From positions 992,001 through 1,056,000 of the forward strand of contig NZ_FNRT01000002.1 in NCBI RefSeq assembly GCF_900105585.1: a stretch of DNA of 64,000 bases, read 5' to 3'. The notes beneath the pieces are model-generated. The model saw only the letters and a program-made list of their open reading frames with translations. It was not told where the DNA came from and made no database searches. Made by a program: the position numbers and the translations under genes. How positions within the stretch are numbered: the first letter of the stretch is position 1; the number at the start of each line of letters is the position of its first letter. The DNA comes from Nocardioides exalbidus. Lineage in GTDB: Bacteria; Actinomycetota; Actinomycetes; Propionibacteriales; Nocardioidaceae. This document shows, piece after piece, positions 24,506-34,897 of the stretch.

Positions 24506-25816
24506 CTAGCGGCTCCAGTCGATCTCGCGGTGCACGGCCAGCAGCCGCGCGCCACGCAGCGTGTCGTGCTGGGCGACCCACGCGATGCGGCCGCGCAGGT
24601 GCTCCTCGAAGGCAGGCAGGTCGTCGCGGTTCTGGCTGCTCGGTCCGTGGACGAGGCAGTTGTGCAGGATCGCCCTGAGGAGGTCGACGTCGCGTCGCGA
24701 GACGCGGGGCCGCTCGTTGACGACGAGGCCGGCCAGTGCCTGGCGGCCGGCGCGCGGCATCACACCGGTCTTGCGGGGATTGAGCCGGAAGCCCTCGTCG
24801 ACCACGATGCGCTCGACGGCGTCGATCAGCCGCGAGGTGCCGGTGCCCCAGCCGCGCTCGCCGGAGAACGCGAGGTCGTCGGCGTACCTCGTGTAGCGCC
24901 CGCCCCACGACCGCGCGAGCGCGGTGAGGCGGACGTCGAGGCCGAACGCGGCGAGGTTGGCCATCGCCGGCGACGTGGGCGCGCCCTGCGGTAGATGCGG
25001 TGCGGCGAGCCGGCGGCCGAGGCGCCAGTGGGCGTCGAGGAGGCCGTCGTCCGCCGGCGCCGGGATCGCCCGCCAGGCCGCAAGCGGCAGGACGGCGGTC
25101 ACCAGCCCGGCGAGGGCGTGGGCCACCGGCTCGGGGTAGCCGGCGGAGCGCCAGATCCCGTAGACCCGGGACACCGTGACGCTGGCGAAGAAGGCCTCGA
25201 GGTCGAGGTGCAGGACCACGCTCCGGCCGGCGTGGGGGGCAGCGTAGGACCTCACCGAGCCGCCGGGACGGAAGCCGCGGGCGGCGTCGTGCGGCGGGAC
25301 CAGGGACGCGACCTCGTGGAGCAGTCGGCGCTGGATCGCCTTCAGCCGGGGCTTGGGTGCCTCGAGCACGCGGATGCCACCGCTGGCGGCGACCAGGTGG
25401 CTGACGCGGTAGTGCTGGAGCGGCGCCTGCTTCGTGAGCCTGGCCAGGCGGCGCGGGTCGGCGAACCAGTCGAGCTCCGCGGGGCTGGTGCCGAGGAACG
25501 CTGCCAGGTCGCCGAGGTCGTCGAGGACCGGGAGGCGCCAGCGGTTGGCCAGCATGCGGGTCTCGGCGATCGGCAGCACGACCGCGCGGGCGCGCAGGGC
25601 CTTGGCGGCCGCCGGCCGTGAGGCGATGTTGGTGGCCAGCTCGCGCGGCCGGTCGACCGGAGCACGCGGATAGAGCTCGAGCACCTGCCGCACCAGCGGC
25701 GCGAGCCACCGTGGGCGTCGGCCGAGCACGACCGCTCCGCTGGCCTCCAGCCCGGGCCGGGTCCACTCCCCGGCCACGAAGCCTGCCGCGAGCGCCCGGG
25801 CGAGCTCCGGCCTCAT
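24506..25816 (-). CDS. Retron-type reverse transcriptase
   Basis: A 436-residue RNA-directed DNA polymerase. Motifs in order: LHLDLEAFF at 202-210 (motif A, Asp205), PHLPQGAPTSP at 273-283 (motif B, retron-like form), YTRYADDLAFSG with the catalytic YADD at 311-314, GFRLNPRKT at 342-350, and RQALAGLVVN at 358-367, where canonical retrons have VTG. A distinct N-terminal region (1-110) precedes ELDWFADPRRL and HYRVSHLV. No maturase, endonuclease or integrase domain is seen, arguing against a group II intron. The start at 25816 fits the conserved N-terminus; an upstream in-frame start at 25972 would run through the inverted-repeat region. Confidence 0.88.
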   Translation of the reverse strand: MRPELARALAAGFVAGEWTRPGLEASGAVVLGRRPRWLAPLVRQVLELYPRAPVDRPRELATNIASRPAAAKALRARAVVLPIAETRMLANRWRLPVLDDLGDLAAFLGTSPAELDWFADPRRLARLTKQAPLQHYRVSHLVAASGGIRVLEAPKPRLKAIQRRLLHEVASLVPPHDAARGFRPGGSVRSYAAPHAGRSVVLHLDLEAFFASVTVSRVYGIWRSAGYPEPVAHALAGLVTAVLPLAAWRAIPAPADDGLLDAHWRLGRRLAAPHLPQGAPTSPAMANLAAFGLDVRLTALARSWGGRYTRYADDLAFSGERGWGTGTSRLIDAVERIVVDEGFRLNPRKTGVMPRAGRQALAGLVVNERPRVSRRDVDLLRAILHNCLVHGPSSQNRDDLPAFEEHLRGRIAWVAQHDTLRGARLLAVHREIDWSR

Positions 25817-25833
25817 CCGGCCGGCCGGCTGGC

Positions 25834-26004
25834 GTGCGGCAGCGCAGCCCGACCTGTCCCGTCGTGCGCGCGACCTCCTGCAGCGAAGCACAGCGCGTCG
25901 CGCGCGGTGCAGTGCCCGAACGTTCCGGTGGTCCCCGGGGTAGCCCCGGAGAAGCTGACCGGTGACGCGCACCGGTGAGCCGTCTCGAAGAAGCGCTGCC
26001 GCAC
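25834..26004 (-). ncRNA. Candidate retron msr-msd RNA with a1/a2 inverted repeats
   Basis: Directly upstream of the reverse transcriptase, a perfect 12-bp inverted repeat (GCGCTGCCGCAC at 25993-26004 and GTGCGGCAGCGC at 25834-25845) brackets a structured segment, as a1/a2 do in retrons. In transcript order it holds one stem-loop at 25954-25980 (7 perfect pairs plus 3 beyond a mismatch) and another at 25935-25949 (CCGGGG/CCCCGG). A 9-bp stem (25866-25874 with 25897-25905) then encloses a 22-base loop. The second repeat arm ends 17 bases before the reverse transcriptase ATG. The msr/msd boundary and branching G cannot be fixed by eye. Confidence 0.55.
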
Positions 26005-26075
26005 CCTCGGCACCCTAACCGGACAGGACGACAGCGCTCAGGGGCCGAGCCGGACTGGCCGGGGTCGGACGCACA

Positions 26076-26117
26076 GGATCCCGGGACGAGCCGGCCGCGC
26101 CGTCCGTCCCGGGATCC
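26076..26117 (-). terminator. Strong hairpin terminator after the Ig-repeat secreted protein
   Basis: GGATCCCGGGACG (26076-26088) pairs perfectly with CGTCCCGGGATCC (26105-26117): 13 pairs and a 16-base loop, eight bases beyond the stop of the upstream gene. No T-run is obvious, as is common in GC-rich actinobacteria. It separates the secreted-protein gene from the reverse transcriptase unit. The latter therefore probably has its own promoter at about 26005-26075. Confidence 0.75.
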
Positions 26118-26124
26118 CGTGGTG

Positions 26125-29034
26125 TCACCGGGTGATGCTGAGCCGCACCGTCTGCGCGCCCTGCGAGCTCGTGAGCTTCAGGGACACGGTGCGCCCGGCC
26201 TTGAGCGAGTCGGGCGCGGTCAGGAAGGCCACCCACCCGGTGATGGCGCCGGTGCGACCGACCATCCGGAAGCTGCTCGCGGTGACCGCGTCCGAGCCCG
26301 AGAGCTTCGGCGCCTTGGTCGACATCACGTGGAGCACGCGACGCGAGCCCTTGCCCAGCGTCCAGGCCGAGCCGACCTGCTTCGAGCGCGCCAGCCAGGT
26401 GCCGAGCACCCGGTAGGACGCGGTCGAGGTGGTGACGTTGCCCGCGACGTCGGTCGTGGTGGCCGTCGAGGTCATCGCACCGAACGGACCGCCGGTCGTG
26501 ACGACCGTGCAGGACGCGAGGCCCGACAGGGCGTCGCCGCCCTCGCACTGACCGATGCGGGCACGGCCCTTGTAGGTCTTGCCGTCACCCACCCGCGACA
26601 CCGACGCGGTGGGGGCCGTCAGGTCGAGGTTGTAGGGGCCGGCGGTGACGGTGGTGACACCGCCGTCGGTGCCGGTGACGGTGCGGGTGACGTACTGGCC
26701 GGCACCCTCCTTGGCCAGGACCACGGGGGCCGGGCAGGAGGTCACGTCGGAGCCGCAGACGAAGGACACGGTGACCGGGCCGTTGAACCAGCCGCTGTGA
26801 CCCTGGCCGTCCGCCTTCGGCGTGACCACGGGGGCCTTGCGCGAGGAGGACGCCGAGGAGGCCTCGTGGTCGGCGTCGCCGGCGTAGGAGGCGCCGACGA
26901 CCGAACCGCCGTCGTTGGACGTGCCCTCCAGGGTCGCCGTGCCGTCGGCGAGCGGGGCGGAGCCCACGTCCACCCCGTCGACGTAGAAGGTCACGTCGCC
27001 GGTCGGCTCGCCCGCACCGGTGACGGTCGCGGTGAGCTTGCCGGTGGCCGCGGTGACCGTCGTGGTGGTCGGCGCCTTCGCGACGACGAACGACGACTCG
27101 TCGTTGCCGCGGGCGAAGGAACCGTCCGCAGAGATGTACGCCGCGCCGAGGGTGTGCAGGCCGGCGTGGAGGCCGCTCACGTCGGGCAGCGCGGCCACGC
27201 CGTCGGAGCCCACGGTGACCGGCACGCCGACGGTGGTGCCGTCGAGGGAGAACTGCACGGTGCCGGTGGGCGTCCCGGCGACGCTGGAGACGGTCGCCGA
27301 GACCGGCACGTCAGCGCCGAAGACGATGCCGGAGACCGGGGTCACCGTCACCTCGGTCGCGACTGCCTCCACCACGAGGGTGGCCGTGGCGGAGGCGCCG
27401 CCGACGGTGGCCGTCACCTGGTAGACGCCGGCGGTCGCCGGGGTGCAGCTGGCCGTGACGCACGAGGTCGAGGCGCCACCGTCGTAGGGCGCGAAGGAGA
27501 TCGCCGCGGACGAGGTGAGGTCGCCGAGGTCGTTGCCGAAGGCGTCCTTGCCGGTCACGGTGTAGCTGCGCGACTGCCCGGCCGCCACGACCGCGTTGGC
27601 CGGGGACAGCTTGAGGGTCGCGACGTCGGCGGCCGTGACGGTGAGCGTCGCCGAGTCGGTCACGGCTGCGCCACCGGCACCGGGGGTGCTGGCGTTGATG
27701 GTGTAGTCACCGACCGCGTCGATCTTGCAGACGCCGCTCGGGCAGGCGACGTTGGTGCCGCCCGGTCCGGTCCAGGTCACGAGCGACTGGCCGGTGAGGT
27801 CACCGAGGGCGTTGCCGTAGGTGTCGGTGCCGGTGACTGTGTAGTCGACCTGCTCGCCCGCTGCCGCCGTGCCGGTGGCCGGGGTGAGGTCGATCGAGGC
27901 CGCGGCACCCGCGACGACCTTGAACGTCGCTTTCTGGACGAAGGTGCCATAGGTGCCGGTCACGGTGTAGGTGCCGATCTCAGTCGCCGAGCAAGCCGTC
28001 GCCGTGCACGCAGCTCCGGTGGTGCCGCCCGTCGGCGCGATCGTGAGCGCCTGAGGCGTCACGGTCGCCGAGGCCGAGCCGTCGGTGACGGTCATCGTCA
28101 CCGGGTTCGCCACTCCGGCAGCGACCGAGGGCGCGCCCACGGCCAGGTCGGCGTCGGTGATCGGGGAGCTGTAGGTGATCTTCATCTGCGGGGCGAGCGC
28201 AGCGGTGTTGACCGCGACGGTGCCGCCGCTCGGGACGAGGGACGACCCGCCGCCACCGCCGGTGCCGCCGGCAAAGACGCCGCCACCGCCACCGCCACCG
28301 CCGTACAGGCCACCGCCGCCGCCGCCGCCGTAGGGCGATGCGCCCGTGCCGCCGACGCCGAGCTGGCCAGCGGTGGCTCCGCTGCCGCCCGCGCCTGCCG
28401 CACCGCCGGCGACCTGCGTCGCGCCCTTGCCGGGTGTGTTGCTCGTCGCGGGGCTGCGAGTGCCGTCGTTGCCCACGAGGCCGGCGTCGCCGCCGTTGGC
28501 GCCGTTGATGTCGGCGCCTCCTCCGCCGCCGGCCACGAGGATCCTGGAGGACAACGTGGCTGCGTCGGTCCCCGGGAGGGAGCGGAGGTCGGTCGCGCCG
28601 CCGCCGCCGCCGCTGCCGAGGCTCCTGCCTCCGCCGTTCCAGCCACCGGTCGAGATGTTGGCCGGGCCACCGACGCGGACGTAGTAGGTCGAGCCAGGAG
28701 TGACCGAGACGTTGGCGGTGACGACGGCGCCACGGCCGGGCGTGGCGTCGACTGCGTTGCCCTGGTACGTCGAGGCGTTGGCGCCGACCGCCGTCACGTC
28801 GACGCTGTGCACGCCATGGGGGACGACGAGGGTCTGCTCGGCGCCGGTGAAGGCGTAGGGCAGGGTGCAGTTGAAGTGGTCCCCCGCGAGGACGCAGTCC
28901 GTCGCGGGATTGGCCGCGAACGCGGCGGGAGCACCGAGGCCCACGAGGGCCAGGGTGGTCGCAGGAAGGGCGAGCGCGGTGAGTGTGCGCAGCCCGCGTC
29001 GCGCGGTCGCGCCGACGGAGATCCGGGAGGTCAT
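26125..29034 (-). CDS. Large secreted protein with Gly-rich region and bacterial Ig-like repeats
   Basis: 969 residues. The ATG at 29034 begins a Tat/Sec-like signal peptide that ends near APAAFA at residue 40. Next come a beta-rich segment with Asn/Cys (about 45-130) and a Gly-rich region (about 130-270) with long Gly runs and LYGGGGGGGGVFAGG, of the kind seen in glycine-rich PE-PGRS-like or receptor-like folds. Repeated Ig-like domains follow, such as DYTVTGTDTYGNALGDLTG, YTVTGKDAFGNDLGDLTSS and PTGTVQFSLDGTTVG. It is probably a surface adhesin or matrix protein. No sortase motif or catalytic site is seen. Confidence 0.85.
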   Translation of the reverse strand: MTSRISVGATARRGLRTLTALALPATTLALVGLGAPAAFAANPATDCVLAGDHFNCTLPYAFTGAEQTLVVPHGVHSVDVTAVGANASTYQGNAVDATPGRGAVVTANVSVTPGSTYYVRVGGPANISTGGWNGGGRSLGSGGGGGATDLRSLPGTDAATLSSRILVAGGGGGADINGANGGDAGLVGNDGTRSPATSNTPGKGATQVAGGAAGAGGSGATAGQLGVGGTGASPYGGGGGGGLYGGGGGGGGVFAGGTGGGGGSSLVPSGGTVAVNTAALAPQMKITYSSPITDADLAVGAPSVAAGVANPVTMTVTDGSASATVTPQALTIAPTGGTTGAACTATACSATEIGTYTVTGTYGTFVQKATFKVVAGAAASIDLTPATGTAAAGEQVDYTVTGTDTYGNALGDLTGQSLVTWTGPGGTNVACPSGVCKIDAVGDYTINASTPGAGGAAVTDSATLTVTAADVATLKLSPANAVVAAGQSRSYTVTGKDAFGNDLGDLTSSAAISFAPYDGGASTSCVTASCTPATAGVYQVTATVGGASATATLVVEAVATEVTVTPVSGIVFGADVPVSATVSSVAGTPTGTVQFSLDGTTVGVPVTVGSDGVAALPDVSGLHAGLHTLGAAYISADGSFARGNDESSFVVAKAPTTTTVTAATGKLTATVTGAGEPTGDVTFYVDGVDVGSAPLADGTATLEGTSNDGGSVVGASYAGDADHEASSASSSRKAPVVTPKADGQGHSGWFNGPVTVSFVCGSDVTSCPAPVVLAKEGAGQYVTRTVTGTDGGVTTVTAGPYNLDLTAPTASVSRVGDGKTYKGRARIGQCEGGDALSGLASCTVVTTGGPFGAMTSTATTTDVAGNVTTSTASYRVLGTWLARSKQVGSAWTLGKGSRRVLHVMSTKAPKLSGSDAVTASSFRMVGRTGAITGWVAFLTAPDSLKAGRTVSLKLTSSQGAQTVRLSITR

Positions 29035-29155
29035 GGGCGAATCAGAACCTGCGCCGGCGGGACACCTCAGGCGAATGGAGCCGCCGTGGACGCGCCGTGG
29101 ACGGTTGTGGCAGTCCTGTGGCTCGAGCCCACCCTCTCGGGCTGAGCAGAACGGG

Positions 29156-29572
29156 TCATCCCGGCCGGCGCCAGACGACGACCGACTGGCCGGCCGAGGT
29201 GTGAAGGACGGGCAGCTTGTTGGCCGACGCGGACGTGGTGGCGCGCGCGGCGACCGCACGGCGTACGGCGTCGAGCTCTGCGAGGAGCTCCTCGTTGCGG
29301 GCGCGGAGGGCGTCGACCTGGAGCTCCAGGTCCATGATGCGGCGGACGCCCTCGACCCCGACGCCGGCGCTGGTGAGGTCGGCGATCTCGCGGAGCCGCT
29401 CGAGGTCGCGGTGGGAGTAGCGACGGCCGCCGCCCCCGGTGCGGCCGGGCTGGATCAGGCCCATGCGCTCGTAGGCGCGCAGGGTCTGGGGGTGCAGCCC
29501 GGTCAGCTCCGCCGCCACGCTGATGACGTAGACGGCGGCGTCGGGGGACGGCGTGCCGAAGGGAGTGCTCAT
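29156..29572 (-). CDS. hspR: Heat-shock repressor HspR (MerR family)
   Basis: 138 residues. A MerR-type helix-turn-helix (about 14-85) includes VAELTGLHPQTLRAYERMGL and RRYSHRDLERLREIADL. A coiled-coil dimerisation helix follows. HspR binds HAIR sites and represses the dnaK operon, with DnaK as co-repressor. It is the last gene of the dnaK-grpE-dnaJ-hspR cluster, the arrangement expected for HspR, and a matching HAIR site lies before dnaK. Seventy bases separate it from dnaJ. Confidence 0.95.
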   Translation of the reverse strand: MSTPFGTPSPDAAVYVISVAAELTGLHPQTLRAYERMGLIQPGRTGGGGRRYSHRDLERLREIADLTSAGVGVEGVRRIMDLELQVDALRARNEELLAELDAVRRAVAARATTSASANKLPVLHTSAGQSVVVWRRPG

Positions 29573-29642
29573 CTCGGGGTCCCCGCGGCGTTGTTCGACA
29601 GAGGAGCGAAGCGGGGGAGGCGAAGAACGTCGTGGGGTGAGT

Positions 29643-30818
29643 TCATGAGGAGAACAGCCCTTCGCGCAGCGGCTTGCCGGCCGTCGCCGTGCGGTAGGCC
29701 TCGAGGGCCTCGCGCGCGGTGGGGTCGAGGGTGGCCGGGACCTGGACCTCGACGGTGGCGAGCAGGTCGCCCTTGGAGCCGTCGCGCTTGGTCGCGCCCT
29801 TGCCGCGCACCCGGAAGGTGCGGCCGTTGGGGGTGCCCGCGGGCAGCTTGAGCGTGACCGGCGAGCCGCCGAGCGTCGGGATCCTCACCTCGGCACCGAG
29901 CGCTGCCTCGTCGAAGGAGACGGGTACGTCGATGGTCAGGTTGTCGTCCTTGCGCCCGAACACGCGGTGCGGGCTCACGGTGACCTTCACGAACAGGTCG
30001 CCGGCGGGCCCGCCGTGCTCGCCCGGGGCGCCCTTGCCCTTGAGGCGGATCTTCGCGCCGTCCTTGACCCCGGCGGGGATGCGGGCCTGGATGGCGCGCG
30101 CGGACGTGCCGCGGCCGGAGCCGTGGCAGGTCGGGCAGGCCTCGTCGTACACGAGCTGGCGTCCGCCGCACGCGGGGCAGGTCTCCTGCATCGCGAACGC
30201 GCCGCCGGCGCCGGAGGTGACGAAGCCGGCGCCCTCGCACTGCGGGCAGATGTGCGGCCGGGTGCCGGGCTTGCCGCCCGTGCCCTGGCACGTCTCGCAC
30301 GCGGTGTCGGTCGGCAGCCGCAGGGACAGCGTCACGCCGTCGAGCGCGTCGGTGAACGCGATCGTCGCGTGGCTCTCCATGTCGGCGCCGCGACGCGGCC
30401 GGGCGGCCTGCTGCTGGCGGGTGCGCTGGCCGCCGCCGAAGAGGTCGCCGAACATGTCGCCCAGCCCGCCGCCGGCGCCGGCGCGCTCGCGCAGCAGGTC
30501 GTCGAGGTTGAAGCCGCCACCGTTGAAGCCGCCACCGCCACCACCCATGCCGGGGCCGAACCCGCCACGCGACTGCAGCGCGCGGAACTCGTCGTACTTG
30601 CCCCGCTTGGCCTCGTCGCCGATGACGTCATAGGCCTCGGCGACGGACTTGAACTTCTCGTGCTTGGCGTCGTCGCCGGGGTTGGAGTCGGGGTGGTTCT
30701 CGCGCGCGAGCTTGCGGTAGGCCTTCTTGATGTCGGCCGCGCTCGCGTCCTTGGCGACGCCGAGGACCTGGTAGAAGTCCTTGGTCGCCCAGTCGTTGCG
30801 GAAGCCCTCGTCAGCCAT
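29643..30818 (-). CDS. dnaJ: Chaperone DnaJ (Hsp40)
   Basis: A 391-residue type I J-protein. The J domain (about 10-75) has the HPD motif in ARENHPDSNPGDD. A Gly/Phe-rich region (about 80-120) follows. The zinc domain has four CxxCxGxG-type repeats: CETCQGTGG, CPQCEGAGF, CPACGGRQL and CPTCHGSGR. The C-terminal substrate-binding domain ends near LREGLFSS. The ATG at 30818 gives the standard length. It stimulates DnaK ATPase and delivers substrates. Confidence 0.97.
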   Translation of the reverse strand: MADEGFRNDWATKDFYQVLGVAKDASAADIKKAYRKLARENHPDSNPGDDAKHEKFKSVAEAYDVIGDEAKRGKYDEFRALQSRGGFGPGMGGGGGGFNGGGFNLDDLLRERAGAGGGLGDMFGDLFGGGQRTRQQQAARPRRGADMESHATIAFTDALDGVTLSLRLPTDTACETCQGTGGKPGTRPHICPQCEGAGFVTSGAGGAFAMQETCPACGGRQLVYDEACPTCHGSGRGTSARAIQARIPAGVKDGAKIRLKGKGAPGEHGGPAGDLFVKVTVSPHRVFGRKDDNLTIDVPVSFDEAALGAEVRIPTLGGSPVTLKLPAGTPNGRTFRVRGKGATKRDGSKGDLLATVEVQVPATLDPTAREALEAYRTATAGKPLREGLFSS

Positions 30819-30864
30819 GGGCGTGCCTCCTCTCGGTGGTGTTGTCGTGGCGCACCACGGCGGC

Positions 30865-31535
30865 TCAGGCCTCGACGGGGTCGACCACCAGGACCTGTGC
30901 GGCGCGCACCACCCGGTCACCGATCTTGTAGCCGGCCTTCGCGATGTGCTTGCACGTCACCACCTCGACCTCCGGGTCGGTGCCCAGGTGGCTGAGCGCC
31001 TCGTGGAGGTTGGGGTCGAACGGGTCGCCGGGCTCGCCGAAGCGGGTCAGCCCGAGGTTGGTCACGACGCCGGTGAGCTGGTCGGCGACGGCCTTGAAGC
31101 CGCCCGCGATCTCCTCGTGCTCGCGCGCCCGGTCGATGGTGTCGAGCACCTCGATGATGGGCGCGAGGACGCGGAACGTGGCGTTCTCGGTGGTCAGTTG
31201 GCGGTCGCGGTCGACGCGCTTGCGGTAGTTGGCGTACTCCGCCTGCAGGCGCTGCAGGTCGGCGGTCCGCTCCGCGAGCTGTACGTCGGCCGAGGGCGGG
31301 AGGTCGGTCTCGCCGGCCTCCGCGTCGATGACGTCCTCGGGCTCCAGTGGTCCGCCCTCCTCGAGCCAGTTGTCGACGCCGCTGATGTCGCGGTCGGCGC
31401 CGGGGTCGGTCGTGGTGTCGGACGCCGCGTCCGGCTGGCCGGCCGAGGCCGAGGCGCCCTCCACGGGCACCTCGACCTCGGTCTCGTCGGCCATCTCGCC
31501 GGCCGCGTCCCCGAAGGATCCGCTGCCGGGGGTGG

Positions 31536-31539
<4 letters not shown>
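30865..31539 (-). CDS. grpE: Nucleotide exchange factor GrpE
   Basis: 224 residues. An acidic, disordered N-terminus (about 1-75) is followed by the long dimerisation helix ([20 protein letters not shown]) and the beta-domain with [11 protein letters not shown] and [14 protein letters not shown]. It releases ADP from DnaK. The GTG at 31539 overlaps the dnaK stop by four bases, so the two are translationally coupled. Confidence 0.97.
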
Positions 31540-33410
<1,871 letters not shown>

Positions 33411-33489
33411 GGTGCTACCTCCTGCTTGGTTCTTCCGGATGCTTGGGGTTGTCGCCATCCTGCCGCGCTGCGGATCAGGAGGCAAAACA

Positions 33490-33510
33490 CTTGAGTCGAT
33501 CTGACTCAAC
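33490..33510. promoter_or_regulatory. HAIR operator (HspR-binding inverted repeat)
   Basis: CTTGAGT (33490-33496), seven spacer bases, then ACTCAAC (33504-33510), which matches the HAIR consensus CTTGAGT-N7-ACTCAAG at all but the final base. It lies 80 bases upstream of the dnaK ATG. This is the standard place for HspR to repress the operon, whose own last gene is hspR. Confidence 0.9.
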
Positions 33511-33602
33511 TCTCGTTATCCAGTTCAACGCACGGGCGCGGCGGATGTTCCCGGATCCGGACGGCAGTTCCGCGTGCCCCGCGTCACACCTACGGTGGGC
33601 GC

Positions 33603-33893
33603 ATGATCCGGCACACCGTCGCCTTCCGTCTCCACCACGACACCGGCTCGGCGGAGGAGGCCGACTTCCTCGCTGCCGCGCGCGCCCTGGGCGACATCCC
33701 GGGCGTGACCACCTACGAGCAGCTGCGCCAGACGAGCCCGAAGAACGACTTCACCTTCGGCTTCTCGATGGAGTTCGCCGACCAGGCCGCCTACGACGGC
33801 TACAACGAGCACCCGGTGCACACCGCGTTCGTCGCCGAGCGCTGGGTGCCCGAGGTCGCCGACTTCCTGGAGATCGACTACACGCCGCTCTGA
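33603..33893 (+). CDS. Dabb (stress-responsive alpha/beta-barrel) domain protein
   Basis: A 96-residue single-domain protein. MIRHTVAFRLHHDTG, then TYEQLRQTSPKNDFTFGFSM and YNEHPVHTAFVAERWVPEV, give the typical Dabb/ferredoxin-like dimeric pattern. Biochemical role unknown. It is divergent from dnaK and shares the intergenic region with the HAIR site, so HspR might also affect it; this is inference only. Confidence 0.88.
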   Translation: MIRHTVAFRLHHDTGSAEEADFLAAARALGDIPGVTTYEQLRQTSPKNDFTFGFSMEFADQAAYDGYNEHPVHTAFVAERWVPEVADFLEIDYTPL

Positions 33894-33980
33894 GTCGGCA
33901 GGAGCTGAGCGTCCCCACCGCCGAGTCGGCAGGAACTTCGCGCCGACTCAGCGGCCGGGCGCGACAGCTCGCGCCGACTC
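33892..33980. terminator. Nested double-hairpin bidirectional terminator
   Basis: GAGTCGGC at 33892-33899 and 33923-33930 pairs with GCCGACTC at 33942-33949 and 33973-33980. The inner pair closes an 11-base loop and the outer pair surrounds it. The repeat GAGTCGGCAGGA occurs twice. It lies between convergent stops and overlaps the ends of both genes. Confidence 0.65.
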
Positions 33981-34779
33981 AGCGCGTCCAGACGTAGGGC
34001 GTCGTGGTGGTGACGGCGCGCAGGCCGGAGCGCTCGAGGATGGGGCGCGACATGTCGGTGCAGTCGGAGTGGATGTAGCGGATCCCCCGGTCGAGGGCCG
34101 ACCTCGCGCGGGCGGAGACCAGCGCGCGGTAGATCCCGCGGCCGCGGAAGTCCGGCAGGGTCGAGCCGCCCCAGATGCCGGCGAACTCGGTGCCCTCGAC
34201 GGGCGTCAGCCGGCCGCCGCACACGACGGTGTCGCCGACCTCGGCGACCCAGAACTCCGACGCATCCTTCTCGAGCTCGCGCATCGACGAGGCGAGCGAG
34301 GGCCCGCGGCCGCCGCCGAAGACCGACTCCTGCGCGGCGAGCATCCGCGTCAGGTCGTCGGCCGCCGTCGGTCCGGGCAGGACGCGGCGCACGACGACGG
34401 GGCCGTCGGGCGTGTCGGCGAGGGGCACGTCGACCGCGAGCAGCGACGCCTCCCCGATCATCACCGTCTCGACCGGCTCGGCGACGAGGCCGTGGGCGAC
34501 GAGCCGATCACCCAGGTCGGCGGGGAGGTCGTGGCCGCGCGACTTCCACTCGAAGGACTCGACGTCGGTGTCGTCGCGGTAGTGCGCGACGGTGCGTGCG
34601 ACGAGCGCGTCGAGCGCGGTGCCCGAGACGCCGCCGAGGTCGCGGTAGGACACGAAGCCGCCGTGGTCGAAGACCGCCCGCCACAGCGGACCGTCCTGGT
34701 CGACCGAGGTCGCCCTGGCCATCTCGGCCCCCGTGCGGAGCTGGTCGTCGTACGCCGTCAGGAGCGGGTCGGTCGTCAT
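33979..34779 (-). CDS. GNAT family N-acetyltransferase
   Basis: 266 residues. The C-terminal half (about 130-260) is a GNAT fold with an acetyl-CoA loop in LPDFRGRGIYRALVSARA and a following helix/strand ending SGLRAVTTTTPYVWTR. The N-terminal half looks like a degenerate, substrate-specifying segment. Substrate unknown. The ATG at 34779 was preferred to an upstream in-frame start at 34890, which would reach into the divergent promoter. Confidence 0.85.
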   Translation of the reverse strand: MTTDPLLTAYDDQLRTGAEMARATSVDQDGPLWRAVFDHGGFVSYRDLGGVSGTALDALVARTVAHYRDDTDVESFEWKSRGHDLPADLGDRLVAHGLVAEPVETVMIGEASLLAVDVPLADTPDGPVVVRRVLPGPTAADDLTRMLAAQESVFGGGRGPSLASSMRELEKDASEFWVAEVGDTVVCGGRLTPVEGTEFAGIWGGSTLPDFRGRGIYRALVSARARSALDRGIRYIHSDCTDMSRPILERSGLRAVTTTTPYVWTR

Positions 34780-34897
34780 GGGCCGCAGCCTAGATCGGCC
34801 GGGACGGGCCGCGCCTGCCGATAAAGCTGCCGGATGTAGGGGAAATCTCAGGGACATTCCGCTGCACAAACGGCTCGGCAGACCGCACACTTTCCGT

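Noticed and set aside
24506..25816. Group II intron reverse transcriptase
   Set aside because: No maturase (domain X of intron type), HNH endonuclease or intron RNA domain V was seen, and the LPQGAPTSP motif fits retron-type enzymes better.
25853..26027. Second inverted repeat CCTGTCC/GGACAGG around the retron RNA
   Set aside because: The 7-bp pair crosses the 12-bp a1/a2 pair rather than nesting with it, so it could only form as an alternative or pseudoknot; it may be chance.
25975..29145. 1056-codon + strand frame opposite the Ig-repeat protein
   Set aside because: Low-complexity Arg/Gly/Val composition and no recognisable domain. The minus-strand frame has a signal peptide and Ig repeats.
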